Source: Anaerolineae bacterium
Lineage (GTDB): Bacteria; Chloroflexota; Anaerolineae; JAAYZQ01
Assembly (NCBI GenBank): GCA_016926595.1
Contig: JAFGOG010000642.1
Location: 1 to 7,749, forward strand
Length of the DNA: 7,749 bases
Direction of reading: 5' to 3'
The translations under genes were made by a program, and so were the position numbers. Below, in pieces: positions 1 through 6,971 of this stretch (positions are counted from its first letter, which is position 1; each line of letters starts with the position of its first letter). The notes beneath the pieces were generated by a model. It was given only the letters and a program-made list of their open reading frames with translations, did not search any database and was not told where the DNA came from.

Positions 1-324
1 CCCCAGGTAATGCTGGAAGGGGTACAGTACCGCGACGACCTGCTGGTCCTGCGCTGGCTGGTCGTCGGCTCGCCGCTGGCCGCCGACTATACCACCTACG
101 TCCACTATTTCGACGCCGCCGGCCAGCCGACCGGCCAGCAGGACAAGGGCATGGGCGCCGAGCTGAGCTGCTGGTATCCGCCCACCTCCTGGCCGCCCGG
201 CAAGGTGATCCAGGACCTGTACGTCACACCGGCCGGCACGGCGTCGGTTCGCGTCGGCCTGTACACCCTGGTGGACGGCCAGGTCCAATCCCAGGGCGAC
301 GCGATAACCATCACCCTTCCTTGA
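1..324 (+). CDS. C-terminal part of a hypothetical protein, possibly a membrane glycosyltransferase tail domain (5' truncated)
   Basis: The reading frame is open from the first base (Pro-Gln-Val before the first Met at 10) to TGA at 322-324, so this is very probably the end of a longer gene cut by the window edge; the Met at 10 is unlikely to be the true start. About 107 residues are visible. They look like a beta-sandwich domain: a YVHYFDAAGQ strand, a GQQDKGMG turn, a WYPPTSWPPGKVIQD stretch, and a closing VRVGLYTLVDGQ strand pair. From memory, this pattern (YVHL-D..G, Q.D..P, TS.W.PGEVI.D.Y, VGLY) recurs at the C-terminus of large multi-membrane-span glycosyltransferases in Chloroflexota. 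No catalytic or membrane segment is visible here, so the link is inferred by pattern only. It precedes the heat-shock promoter by about 50 bases and looks functionally unrelated to the operon. Confidence 0.7.
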   Translation, partial: PQVMLEGVQYRDDLLVLRWLVVGSPLAADYTTYVHYFDAAGQPTGQQDKGMGAELSCWYPPTSWPPGKVIQDLYVTPAGTASVRVGLYTLVDGQVQSQGDAITITLP

Positions 325-377
325 GAAAGGCCTGCCAGGTCCATTCAAATCCTAACGCAATTCCAACACCCCGCTTC

Positions 378-406
378 TTGACAGCCCCGCCGGTTCGTGG
401 TATTAT
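378..406 (+). promoter_or_regulatory. Housekeeping-type promoter of the hrcA operon
   Basis: The -35 hexamer TTGACA (378-383) is a perfect consensus. It is followed by a 17-nt spacer and a -10 hexamer TATTAT (401-406). A TG at 398-399 sits one base before the -10, giving an extended -10. Transcription should start near A413, just upstream of the CIRCE operator at 416. A vegetative-sigma promoter with CIRCE immediately downstream is the standard layout of HrcA-controlled operons, in contrast to operons driven by a heat-shock sigma factor such as sigma-32. The start site is predicted, not observed. Confidence 0.88.
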
Positions 407-415
407 CAAGGCATG

Positions 416-454
416 GGCGCTTTAGCACTCTCACTCATCGAGTGCTAAAGCGCC
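416..454. promoter_or_regulatory. CIRCE operator (HrcA binding site), extended inverted repeat
   Basis: The core is TTAGCACTC (422-430), a 9-nt spacer (431-439), then GAGTGCTAA (440-448), which is an exact match to the CIRCE consensus. The complementarity continues outward without mismatch to GGCGCTTTAGCACTC (416-430) and GAGTGCTAAAGCGCC (440-454), making 15-bp arms. HrcA dimers bind this element to repress transcription. Because it starts about 3 nt after the predicted transcription start, it would also form a stable stem-loop at the extreme 5' end of the mRNA. No second copy was seen in the window, so this single operator probably controls the whole unit. Confidence 0.97.
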
Positions 455-477
455 GCTAGATAAGCGAATTGAAAATA

Positions 478-1509
478 ATGAACGAATTGACACCACGCCA
501 ACAACTGATCCTGGGCTTGATCGTCCGCGAATATGTCGCCGGGGCGCAGCCGGTCGGCTCCAAAGCCGTCGAAGGCTATGGCCTGGGCGTCAGCTCGGCT
601 ACGATCCGCAATGAGATGGCCGCCCTGGAAGAGCTGGGCTATCTGACCCACCCACACACTTCGGCCGGCCGCGTGCCGACCGAAGAGGGCTATCGCTACT
701 TTGTCGAGCGGTTGATGCGCGAGATTCAACTGCCGCTGGACGATCAGCGCCTGATCCGCCACCAGTTCCATCAGGTGGGCGTGGATCTCGAGCAGTGGAT
801 GCATCTCGCCGCTTCGGTCCTGGCCCGCACTGCCCAGTCGGCGGCCGTCGTGACCAGCCCCAGGATCGACCAATGCCGCCTGAAGCACCTGGAGCTGATC
901 GCCATCCGCGAGACGATGGCCATGCTGATCGCCGTGCTCGAAGGCGGCATGGTCTACCAGCGGATGCTGACCTTGGACGAGCCGATCGGCCAGGAAACCC
1001 TCACTCAGATCGCCAACCGCCTGAACGACCTGTGCACAGGGGCTGCTATGCCGAGGGTCGTGGCCAATCGCTCACAGGTGGGCGCCCTTGAGCAGCAGGT
1101 CCTGGACATCGTCGTGCAGGTGATGGACCACGTGGACGATCAGGCCAACCTGCGCGTCTACCGCGATGGGCTGATCAACATCCTGCGCCAACCCGAGTTC
1201 GCCGAGCCAGAAGTGGCCCACAAGATCGTTCGCGTCCTGGAAGAACGCACCGTGCTCGAGCAGTTGATGGCCGAGGCAATTCCGTTGGACATCGGCGGCG
1301 TGCAGGTCATCATCGGCGGCGAAGGGCGTTGGGACGAGCTCAAGTCATGCAGCCTGGTGATCTCGCCTTACGGCCTGAGCGGCACCGCTACCGGGGCACT
1401 GGGCGTACTGGGGCCGGTCCGCATGTCTTACAGCCGGGCCATCTCCACCGTCCGCTATGTCGCCACCCTGATGACCGACCTGTTCCGCGATCTGTACGGT
1501 GAAAGCTAG
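478..1509 (+). CDS. hrcA: Heat-inducible transcription repressor HrcA
   Basis: HrcA is the repressor that binds CIRCE and is kept active by GroEL in studied species. The product is 343 residues from ATG 478, a normal family length. Residues 5-75 form the winged helix-turn-helix: TPRQQLILGLIVREYV, PVGSKAVE, then SSATIRNEMAALEELGYL and HTSAGRVPTEEGYRYFV, a hallmark block of the family. The central GAF-like and dimerisation regions follow. The C-terminal signature GVLGPVRMSYSRAISTVRYVA (about 309-329) corresponds to the usual IGPTRM-YSRVI block. An in-frame TTG at 469 would add three residues (start Leu/Met-Lys-Ile); ATG is preferred because the extra residues match nothing in the family. Neither start has a recognisable Shine-Dalgarno sequence, which is unlike the downstream genes. 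It is the first gene of the operon and lies directly behind its own operator, so it should be autoregulated. Confidence 0.97.
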   Translation: MNELTPRQQLILGLIVREYVAGAQPVGSKAVEGYGLGVSSATIRNEMAALEELGYLTHPHTSAGRVPTEEGYRYFVERLMREIQLPLDDQRLIRHQFHQVGVDLEQWMHLAASVLARTAQSAAVVTSPRIDQCRLKHLELIAIRETMAMLIAVLEGGMVYQRMLTLDEPIGQETLTQIANRLNDLCTGAAMPRVVANRSQVGALEQQVLDIVVQVMDHVDDQANLRVYRDGLINILRQPEFAEPEVAHKIVRVLEERTVLEQLMAEAIPLDIGGVQVIIGGEGRWDELKSCSLVISPYGLSGTATGALGVLGPVRMSYSRAISTVRYVATLMTDLFRDLYGES

Positions 1510-1511
1510 GA

Positions 1512-1528
1512 CAGCAGCAACCCTGCTG
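1512..1528 (+). other. Small intercistronic hairpin between hrcA and grpE
   Basis: CAGCAG (1512-1517) and CTGCTG (1523-1528) are exact complements separated by a 5-nt loop, in the 52-nt gap between the hrcA stop and grpE. There is no following T-run, so it is not an intrinsic terminator. In B. subtilis the dnaK-operon transcript is processed between hrcA and grpE, so a similar mRNA-processing or stabilising role is possible here. That is an analogy only; a 6-bp stem can occur by chance. Confidence 0.35.
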
Positions 1529-1561
1529 AATCCAAGATTACGCTGAGGAGAGATAGATAGG

Positions 1562-2203
1562 ATGGCTGAAGAACAACCCACCACCGAGGCCGAAGAGCCT
1601 GTCATCGAAGCAGCAGAAGAAGAAAAAGAGCAAGAAGAAGGGGCTGAGGCGCCGGAATCGCCCGCCGATCTGGCGGCCCTTCGCCAGGAGCTTGAAGAGA
1701 CCAAGGTCAAGGAAGCCGAGTACCTGGATGGCTGGCAGCGGGCCAGGGCCGAGCTGGCCAACGCTCGCAAGCGCTTCCAGCGCGAACAGGAGCAGGCCTA
1801 TGCCAACGCGGCAGCCCTGTTATTGACCCGCCTGCTGCCGATCGTCGACGACCTGGAGCGGGCGTTCAGCACCCTGCCCCATAACCTGTCTGGCCTGACC
1901 TGGATCGGCGGCATCCTGTTGATCCAGCGCAAGCTGGAGCTGCTCCTGGAGCAGGAAGGAGTTGTCCCAATCGAAGCGGTCGGCCAGGCATTCGACCCGT
2001 TCGCCCACGAGGCGGTCACCCACGAGCCTTCTGACACCGTCCCGGAGGAGCACGTCATCAGCGAGCTGCAAAAGGGTTACAAGATGGGCGATCGCGTACT
2101 GCGACCAGCCCTGGTGCGCGTCTCATCTGGCCCGGCCCCGCAACCCAAGGTAGTATCGGAACCTGCCGAAGCTCCCGACCAGGAGCCGGCGGATGAAAAC
2201 TAG
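1562..2203 (+). CDS. grpE: Nucleotide exchange factor GrpE
   Basis: GrpE releases ADP from DnaK and so resets the Hsp70 cycle. The product is 213 residues, normal for the family. Residues 1-35 are an acidic, Glu-rich and probably disordered tail. Residues about 36-85 form the long dimerising helix with heptad character (LRQELEETKVKEAEYLDGWQRA, ANARKRFQRE). LLPIVDDLERAF (91-102) is the conserved helical block before the four-helix region. The C-terminal beta-wing that contacts the DnaK nucleotide domain is clear at 134-190, with VVPIEAVGQAFDPFAHEAV and ELQKGYKMGDRVLRPALVRVS. A short Pro/Glu-rich tail follows. GAGGAG at 1545-1550 lies 11 nt upstream of the ATG, a slightly long spacing. It is placed between the repressor and dnaK as in Firmicutes and related class I operons. 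Confidence 0.97.
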   Translation: MAEEQPTTEAEEPVIEAAEEEKEQEEGAEAPESPADLAALRQELEETKVKEAEYLDGWQRARAELANARKRFQREQEQAYANAAALLLTRLLPIVDDLERAFSTLPHNLSGLTWIGGILLIQRKLELLLEQEGVVPIEAVGQAFDPFAHEAVTHEPSDTVPEEHVISELQKGYKMGDRVLRPALVRVSSGPAPQPKVVSEPAEAPDQEPADEN

Positions 2204-2235
2204 TCCATTTTTGAACGACCAAAGGAGATGAAATC

Positions 2236-4128
2236 ATGGCTAAAATTGTCGGCATCGATCTAGGCACAACCAACTCGGTGTGCGCAGTGATGGAAGGCGG
2301 CGAGCCGACCATCGTCCCCAGCTCGGAGGGCGGGCGCCTCTTCCCCTCCGTCGTGGCGGTCAACCCCAAGACAAATGAGCGGATGGTGGGTCAGGTAGCG
2401 CGCCGCCAGGCGATCACCAACCCCGACAACACCATCTTTTCGATCAAGCGGCTCATGGGCCGCAAATTCGAGGATGCCGAGGTCGGCAAGGCGCGGCAGG
2501 TGCTGCCCTACAGGATCACGGCACAGCCCAACGGCGACGCCTGGGTGCAGATGGGCGAGAAAAGCTACTCCCCGCCCGAAATCTCGGCCATGATCCTGCA
2601 AAAGATCAAGCAGGACGCTGAGGCCTACCTGGGCGGGCCGGTGGTCGAAGCGGTGATCACCGTCCCGGCCTATTTCAACGACAGCCAGAGACAGGCGACC
2701 AAAGACGCCGGCAAGATCGCCGGGCTGAACGTGCTGCGCATCATCAACGAGCCAACCGCCTCGGCCCTGGCCTATGGCTTGGGCAAGGGGATAGAGCAGC
2801 GGATCGCCGTCTATGACCTGGGCGGCGGCACCTTTGACATCAGCATCCTCGACGTCGGCGACGAGGTCTTTGAAGTCAAGTCGACCAACGGCGATACCTT
2901 CCTCGGCGGTGACGACTTTGACCAGCGGATCATCAACTGGGTAGCCGACGAGTTTCGCAAAGAGCAGGGCATCGACCTGCGCCAGGACCGCATGGCCCTC
3001 CAGCGGCTGAAGGAGGCCGCCGAAAAGGCCAAGATCGAGCTGTCGACCACGATGCAGTCCGAGATCAACCTGCCGTTCATCACCGCCGACGCCAGCGGCC
3101 CCAAGCACCTGCAGATGACCCTCAGCCGGGCCAAGATGGAGCAGTTGGTCGAAGACCTGATCCAGCGCACCATCAGCCCATGCGAGCAAGCGCTCAAGGA
3201 CGCCAAGCTGACCCAGGCCGACATCGATCAGGTGGTGTTGGTCGGCGGCATGACCCGCATGCCGGCCGTCGTCGAGGCGGTGCGCCGCTTCTTTGGCAAA
3301 GAGCCGCACAAGGGCGTCAACCCCGACGAGGTAGTGGCCCTCGGGGCGGCCATCCAGGCCGGTGTGCTAAAAGGCGAGGTGAAGGATGTGCTGCTGCTGG
3401 ACGTGACGCCGCTGACCCTGAGCATCGAGACGCTCGGCGCCGTGGCCACGTCGTTGATCGAGCGCAATACGACCATCCCCACCAAAAAGAGCCAGGTCTT
3501 TTCCACCGCTGCCGATGGCCAAACGCAGGTAGAGATCCACGTCCTGCAGGGTGAGCGCCCTATGGCCGTCGACAACAAGACCTTGGGCCGCTTTATCCTG
3601 GACGGCATCCCTCCCGCTCCGCGTGGCATCCCGCAGATCGAGGTCACCTTCGACATCGACGCCGACGGCATCCTCCACGTCGCGGCCCAGGACAAGGCCA
3701 CCGGCCGCAAGCAGTCGATCACCATCACCGTCTCCAGCGGACTGGCCAAGGACGAAATCGACCGCATGGTCCGCGAGGCCGACCAGCACCGCCAGGAGGA
3801 CCAAAAACGTCGCGAAGAGGTCGAGACCCGCAACCAGGCCGACTCGCTCGTCTACCAGGCCGAAAAGCTGATCCGCGACCAGGGGGACAAGATACCGGAC
3901 GACATCAAGACCGAGGTTGAGGGCAAGGTCGCCGCTTGCCGTTCGGCCATGCAGGGCCAGGACATCACCTACCTGCAGCGCACCGTCCAGGAACTATCCG
4001 AGTCGGTGCAAAAGGTTGGCGCCGCCGTGTATCAGCAGCCCGGCTCACCCCCGCCGGCCGGCGAGGGCCCAACCGGCGCCCCTGGCGGCGACGAAGAGGT
4101 TATTGAAGGGGAATACACCGAGGCGTAA
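2236..4128 (+). CDS. dnaK: Molecular chaperone DnaK (Hsp70)
   Basis: DnaK is the cytosolic ATP-dependent chaperone at the centre of the operon. It has 630 residues, close to the usual 610-640. The nucleotide-binding domain shows GIDLGTTNS (6-14), IKRLMGR with the catalytic Lys at 71, [17 protein letters not shown] (143-159), [11 protein letters not shown] (171-181) with Glu172, the phosphate-2 loop DLGGGTFD (194-201), and the adenosine loop [10 protein letters not shown] (334-343). The interdomain linker DVLLLDVTP spans 384-392. The substrate-binding beta domain (about 393-500) includes [28 protein letters not shown] and [24 protein letters not shown]. The helical lid follows, then a Pro/Gly-rich tail ending [12 protein letters not shown] with an EEV motif. 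Two small departures from the usual LSLGIETLGGV block are Ser396 for Gly and Ala402 for Gly. AAAGGAG (2221-2227) is a strong ribosome binding site 8 nt before ATG. Its stop codon overlaps the dnaJ start. Confidence 0.99.
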   Translation: MAKIVGIDLGTTNSVCAVMEGGEPTIVPSSEGGRLFPSVVAVNPKTNERMVGQVARRQAITNPDNTIFSIKRLMGRKFEDAEVGKARQVLPYRITAQPNGDAWVQMGEKSYSPPEISAMILQKIKQDAEAYLGGPVVEAVITVPAYFNDSQRQATKDAGKIAGLNVLRIINEPTASALAYGLGKGIEQRIAVYDLGGGTFDISILDVGDEVFEVKSTNGDTFLGGDDFDQRIINWVADEFRKEQGIDLRQDRMALQRLKEAAEKAKIELSTTMQSEINLPFITADASGPKHLQMTLSRAKMEQLVEDLIQRTISPCEQALKDAKLTQADIDQVVLVGGMTRMPAVVEAVRRFFGKEPHKGVNPDEVVALGAAIQAGVLKGEVKDVLLLDVTPLTLSIETLGAVATSLIERNTTIPTKKSQVFSTAADGQTQVEIHVLQGERPMAVDNKTLGRFILDGIPPAPRGIPQIEVTFDIDADGILHVAAQDKATGRKQSITITVSSGLAKDEIDRMVREADQHRQEDQKRREEVETRNQADSLVYQAEKLIRDQGDKIPDDIKTEVEGKVAACRSAMQGQDITYLQRTVQELSESVQKVGAAVYQQPGSPPPAGEGPTGAPGGDEEVIEGEYTEA

Positions 4129-5267
4129 TGAGCGCCAAACACGACTATTACAGCGTTTTGGGTGTCGACCGCCAGGCGACGGACGAGGAGGTCAAAAAGG
4201 CCTTCCGTCGCCTGGCGCGCCAATACCACCCCGACGTCAATAAAGAACCCGGCGCCGAGGCCAAGTTCAAAGAGATCAACGAGGCCTACGAAGTCCTGTC
4301 CGACAGCGACAAGCGGGCGATGTACGACCGCTTTGGTCACGCCGGTCCGCAGGGCGGCTTTGGGGGCGGGCCTTCAGGCTATGGCTTTGGCGGCATCGAG
4401 GATATCTTTGACGCCTTTTTCGGCGGCGGCATGCGCGGCGGGGCCGCTGCTCGCTCGGGCCCGATCCGCGGCGCCGACCTGCGCTATGACCTCCAGATCG
4501 AGTTCGAGGAAGCGATCTTTGGCTGCGAAAAGCAGATCGTCGTTCCCCGCCACGAGACCTGTCCCCAATGCAAAGGGAGCGGCGCCGAACCGGGCACCCA
4601 CCCGATCCGCTGCCCGCAGTGCAACGGCACCGGCGAGGTTCGCCGCCAGCAGCAGACCTTTCTTGGATCCTTCGTCCAGGTCAACGTCTGCCCGCGCTGC
4701 AACGGCGAGCGTGAGATCGTCACCACGCCCTGCACCAAGTGCCGAGGGCGCAAGGTGATCCAGGTCGAGCGGATCATCTCGGTCAAGATCCCGCCCGGCG
4801 TCGACAGCAGCACCCGCGTCCGGCTGGCTGGCGAGGGCGAGGCCGGCCAGCGAGGAGGGCCGCCGGGCAACCTGTTCGTCGTGCTCGACGTCAAGCCCCA
4901 CGCCTATTTCCAGCGACAGGAGAACCAGATCGTCCTAGAGATGCCGCTCAACATGGCGCGGGCTGCCTTGGGCGGTAAGGTCAAGGTTCCCACGCTGGAC
5001 GGCGAGGTGGATCTGGACATTCCCGCCGGCACCCAAACCGGCGACACGTTCCGGCTGCGCGGCAAAGGGGTGCCTTACCTCCAGCGCAACGGCCGGGGCG
5101 ACCAATTGCTCCTGGTCCGGGTCGTGACCCCCACCAAGCTGACGTCCCGCCAAAAGGAGCTGTTCAAAGAGCTGGCCGACACGATGTGCGACGAAGATTG
5201 CCGGCAACCGCAAAAGGGCCTCTTTGACAAGGTTAGAGACGCCTTGGGCATAAACGGAGGGAATTGA
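4128..5267 (+). CDS. dnaJ: Co-chaperone DnaJ (type A Hsp40)
   Basis: DnaJ delivers substrates to DnaK and stimulates its ATPase. The 379 residues show all type A domains in order: J domain (about 5-70) with the essential HPD at 34-36; a Gly/Phe-rich linker (about 75-105, [24 protein letters not shown]); a cysteine-rich zinc region with eight Cys at 145/148, 162/165, 188/191 and 202/205; and two C-terminal beta domains (about 212-335) with LRGKGVP at 310-316. Zinc motifs 1 and 2 are canonical ([16 protein letters not shown]). Motifs 3 and 4 keep their Cys pairs but lose the final Gly ([16 protein letters not shown]). The C-terminus carries two extra Cys (354, 358). The start ATG overlaps the dnaK stop as TAATG, so translation is probably coupled and no separate ribosome binding site is needed. 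Confidence 0.98.
   Translation: MSAKHDYYSVLGVDRQATDEEVKKAFRRLARQYHPDVNKEPGAEAKFKEINEAYEVLSDSDKRAMYDRFGHAGPQGGFGGGPSGYGFGGIEDIFDAFFGGGMRGGAAARSGPIRGADLRYDLQIEFEEAIFGCEKQIVVPRHETCPQCKGSGAEPGTHPIRCPQCNGTGEVRRQQQTFLGSFVQVNVCPRCNGEREIVTTPCTKCRGRKVIQVERIISVKIPPGVDSSTRVRLAGEGEAGQRGGPPGNLFVVLDVKPHAYFQRQENQIVLEMPLNMARAALGGKVKVPTLDGEVDLDIPAGTQTGDTFRLRGKGVPYLQRNGRGDQLLLVRVVTPTKLTSRQKELFKELADTMCDEDCRQPQKGLFDKVRDALGINGGN
5256..5261 (+). promoter_or_regulatory. Ribosome binding site of prmA inside the end of dnaJ
   Basis: GGAGGG is a full anti-16S match inside the last codons of dnaJ. It lies 2-3 nt before TTG 5264 and 14 nt before TTG 5276, neither of which is the usual 5-9 nt. No ATG or GTG start fits better in this frame nearby. 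The site suggests re-initiation by ribosomes finishing dnaJ, and it leaves the exact prmA start open by four codons. Confidence 0.6.
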
Positions 5268-6238
5268 CTACCAGATTGACCTGGCTAGAGATCTGCGTCC
5301 ATGCCGACGGCGACACAGAAGTCGCCGAGGCCGTGACCGACCTGTTCAACCGGTATGGCTACGGCGGCGCAGTAGTCGAGGCGCCAGTCGACCTGTTCGA
5401 GCACGAACTGGACGCCGCTCCCCCACCGTCCCACATCCTGGTCAAGACCTACCTACCCCTCGACAGCGCGTCTGGTGAGCTGCGCCGGCGCCTGGAAGAG
5501 GGCCTGTGGCACCTGGCGCAGATCTATGCGTTCCCCGAGCCGGCCATCCGCGAACTGGCCGAAACCGATTGGGCTGAAGCCTGGAAGCAGCACTATCACC
5601 TCCTGCGCATCGGCAAGCGCCTGGTCATTGTCCCTGCCTGGGAAGCGTACGATCCAGCCCCTGCTGAAATCATCATCCGCCTGGAGCCGGGCATGGCTTT
5701 CGGCACCGGGCTGCATCCCACCACCCGCCTCTGCCTGGAAGCGATCGAGCGGCGCCTGTCGCCCGGCCAAACCGTCCTCGACGTCGGCACCGGATCCGGC
5801 GTCCTGGCCATCGCCGTGGCCAAGCTCGGCGCCGGTTCAATCCTGGCCATCGACGCCGATCATCAGGCAGTCGCCGTCGCTCGACAGAACGTCGCCCTGA
5901 ACGGCGTCGCCAACCAGGTTCAGGTGCGGCACAGCTCGCTGCCCGGGGGCGGAGCCCTGCCGGCCTATTTCATCCCCGACCAGCCGCTGGAGCTGCTTGA
6001 CAGCGGTCAATTCGGCCTGATCACAGCCAACATCCTCGCCCCGGTCCTGGTCGGCATGGCCCCGGCGCTGGCCGCTCGCCTGGCGCCCGGCGGCTATCTC
6101 ATTGCCGCCGGCCTTGTCGACAGCCAGGAAAACGAGGTCGTCGCCGCGTTTCGCGCCCAGGAGCTCCAGATCGTCGACCGCTCCCAGGAGAGGGACTGGA
6201 TATGCCTCACCGCTTCTTCATCCCCCCCGAGTGGCTGA
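5264..6238 (+). CDS. prmA: Ribosomal protein L11 methyltransferase PrmA
   Basis: PrmA is an S-adenosylmethionine-dependent enzyme that trimethylates ribosomal protein L11. An N-terminal substrate-recognition domain (about 1-100) precedes a Rossmann methyltransferase domain. Visible motifs are [12 protein letters not shown] (143-154), SAM motif [15 protein letters not shown] (171-184), the acidic ribose-binding end of strand 2 (AIDAD, 195-199), and TANILAPVL (254-262), the PrmA version of motif IV. The stretch at about 225-245 between strands looks longer than in E. coli PrmA. The chosen start is TTG at 5264, which overlaps the dnaJ stop as TTGA. GGAGGG (5256-5261) sits only 2-3 nt before it, so the downstream in-frame TTG at 5276 is also possible, though its spacing is then too long. 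The position after dnaJ is the same as yqeT in B. subtilis. Total length is 324 residues, near the family norm of about 300-315. Confidence 0.95.
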   Translation: MTTRLTWLEICVHADGDTEVAEAVTDLFNRYGYGGAVVEAPVDLFEHELDAAPPPSHILVKTYLPLDSASGELRRRLEEGLWHLAQIYAFPEPAIRELAETDWAEAWKQHYHLLRIGKRLVIVPAWEAYDPAPAEIIIRLEPGMAFGTGLHPTTRLCLEAIERRLSPGQTVLDVGTGSGVLAIAVAKLGAGSILAIDADHQAVAVARQNVALNGVANQVQVRHSSLPGGGALPAYFIPDQPLELLDSGQFGLITANILAPVLVGMAPALAARLAPGGYLIAAGLVDSQENEVVAAFRAQELQIVDRSQERDWICLTASSSPPSG

Positions 6239-6954
6239 CAGGCAGCGCTGTCGCCATCGCCGGCCCTCAGGCGCGCCAGATCGCCCGCGTCCTGCGCATG
6301 CGCCCCGGCGACCGCCTGGTTGTGCTCGACGACTCGGGCTGGGAGTTTGAGGTGCACCTGCTCGCGGTTCAGCCCGAGCTGGTCAGGGGCCAGGTAGTGG
6401 GCCGGCGGCTGGCCGCCGGCGAGCCGCGTACCCGCATCACCCTCTACCAGGGAATGCTCAAGAGCGATCGCTTCGAGTTCGTCCTGCAAAAGGGTACCGA
6501 GCTGGGCATCGTCGAGTTTGCGCCGCTGGTCACCGCCCGGACCGTGGCGTTGGACCGCGACGCGCCGGGCAAAAAGCGCGCTCGCTGGCAGTCGATCGTC
6601 CAGGAAGCCGCCGAGCAGAGCCGGCGGGGCCGCAAACCGGTGCTGCGCCCGGCCATGCCCTTTGCCCAGGCGTGCGCAGAGGTGAGCCGCTCCGCAGGCC
6701 TCAAACTGCTCCCCTGGGAGGAGGAAGGTCGGACCAACCTGCGCAGAGTCCTGCGAGACGGTGCTCCGGCCGGCAAAGAGACGGCGATCCACCTCTTCGT
6801 CGGGCCGGAAGGCGGCCTGACCCGGGAAGAGGTAGACCTGGCGCGGGGCTATGGCTTGGTGCCGGTGACGCTCGGGCAGCGCATCCTCCGCGCCGAGACT
6901 GCCGGGCTGGTGGCCGCCGCCGCCATCCTGTACGAGCGGGGCGACCTGGAGTAG
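6202..6954 (+). CDS. rsmE: 16S rRNA (uracil(1498)-N3)-methyltransferase RsmE
   Basis: RsmE methylates N3 of U1498 in helix 44 of 16S rRNA, near the decoding centre. The product is 250 residues, normal length. The start [12 protein letters not shown] is typical of the family. An N-terminal PUA-like RNA-binding domain (about 1-72, with HRFF and IARVLRMRPGDRLVVLD) precedes a SPOUT methyltransferase domain. Signature segments are KSDRFEFVLQKGTELGI (87-103), the EQSRR motif (138-142), GPEGGLTREE (201-210), and the knotted C-terminal SAM site LGQRILRAETA (224-234). AGGAGAGG (6186-6193) is a good ribosome binding site 8 nt before the ATG. The gene overlaps the end of prmA by 37 nt, a large overlap that supports coupled expression. 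It corresponds to yqeU in the B. subtilis operon. Confidence 0.97.
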   Translation: MPHRFFIPPEWLTGSAVAIAGPQARQIARVLRMRPGDRLVVLDDSGWEFEVHLLAVQPELVRGQVVGRRLAAGEPRTRITLYQGMLKSDRFEFVLQKGTELGIVEFAPLVTARTVALDRDAPGKKRARWQSIVQEAAEQSRRGRKPVLRPAMPFAQACAEVSRSAGLKLLPWEEEGRTNLRRVLRDGAPAGKETAIHLFVGPEGGLTREEVDLARGYGLVPVTLGQRILRAETAGLVAAAAILYERGDLE

Positions 6955-6971
6955 AGATCTAGGAGCAGACC

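Noticed and set aside
10..324. Treating the Met at base 10 as the real start of the first gene
   Set aside because: The frame is open to base 1, no ribosome binding site is present in the few bases before it, and the domain begins mid-fold, so a longer gene cut by the edge is more likely.
325..377. Terminator for the upstream gene
   Set aside because: Only a very short CCTG/CAGG match is present, without a stable stem or T-run, so no terminator is called.
469..477. TTG start for hrcA
   Set aside because: It would add Met-Lys-Ile in front of the family-like start and has no ribosome binding site of its own; ATG 478 is preferred, though not proven.
2260..3309. Long minus-strand open frame of 349 codons opposite dnaK
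   Set aside because: It lies entirely antisense to an unambiguous dnaK. Such frames are a known by-product of high-GC codon bias on this gene, the translation has no recognisable motif, and no ribosome binding site or promoter was seen for it.
3228..3833. Further minus-strand open frames (201 and 145 codons) opposite the DnaK substrate-binding domain
   Set aside because: They overlap each other and dnaK, and their composition (Ser/Thr/Arg-rich or Asp/Gly/Leu-rich) is what the complement of the dnaK frame predicts.
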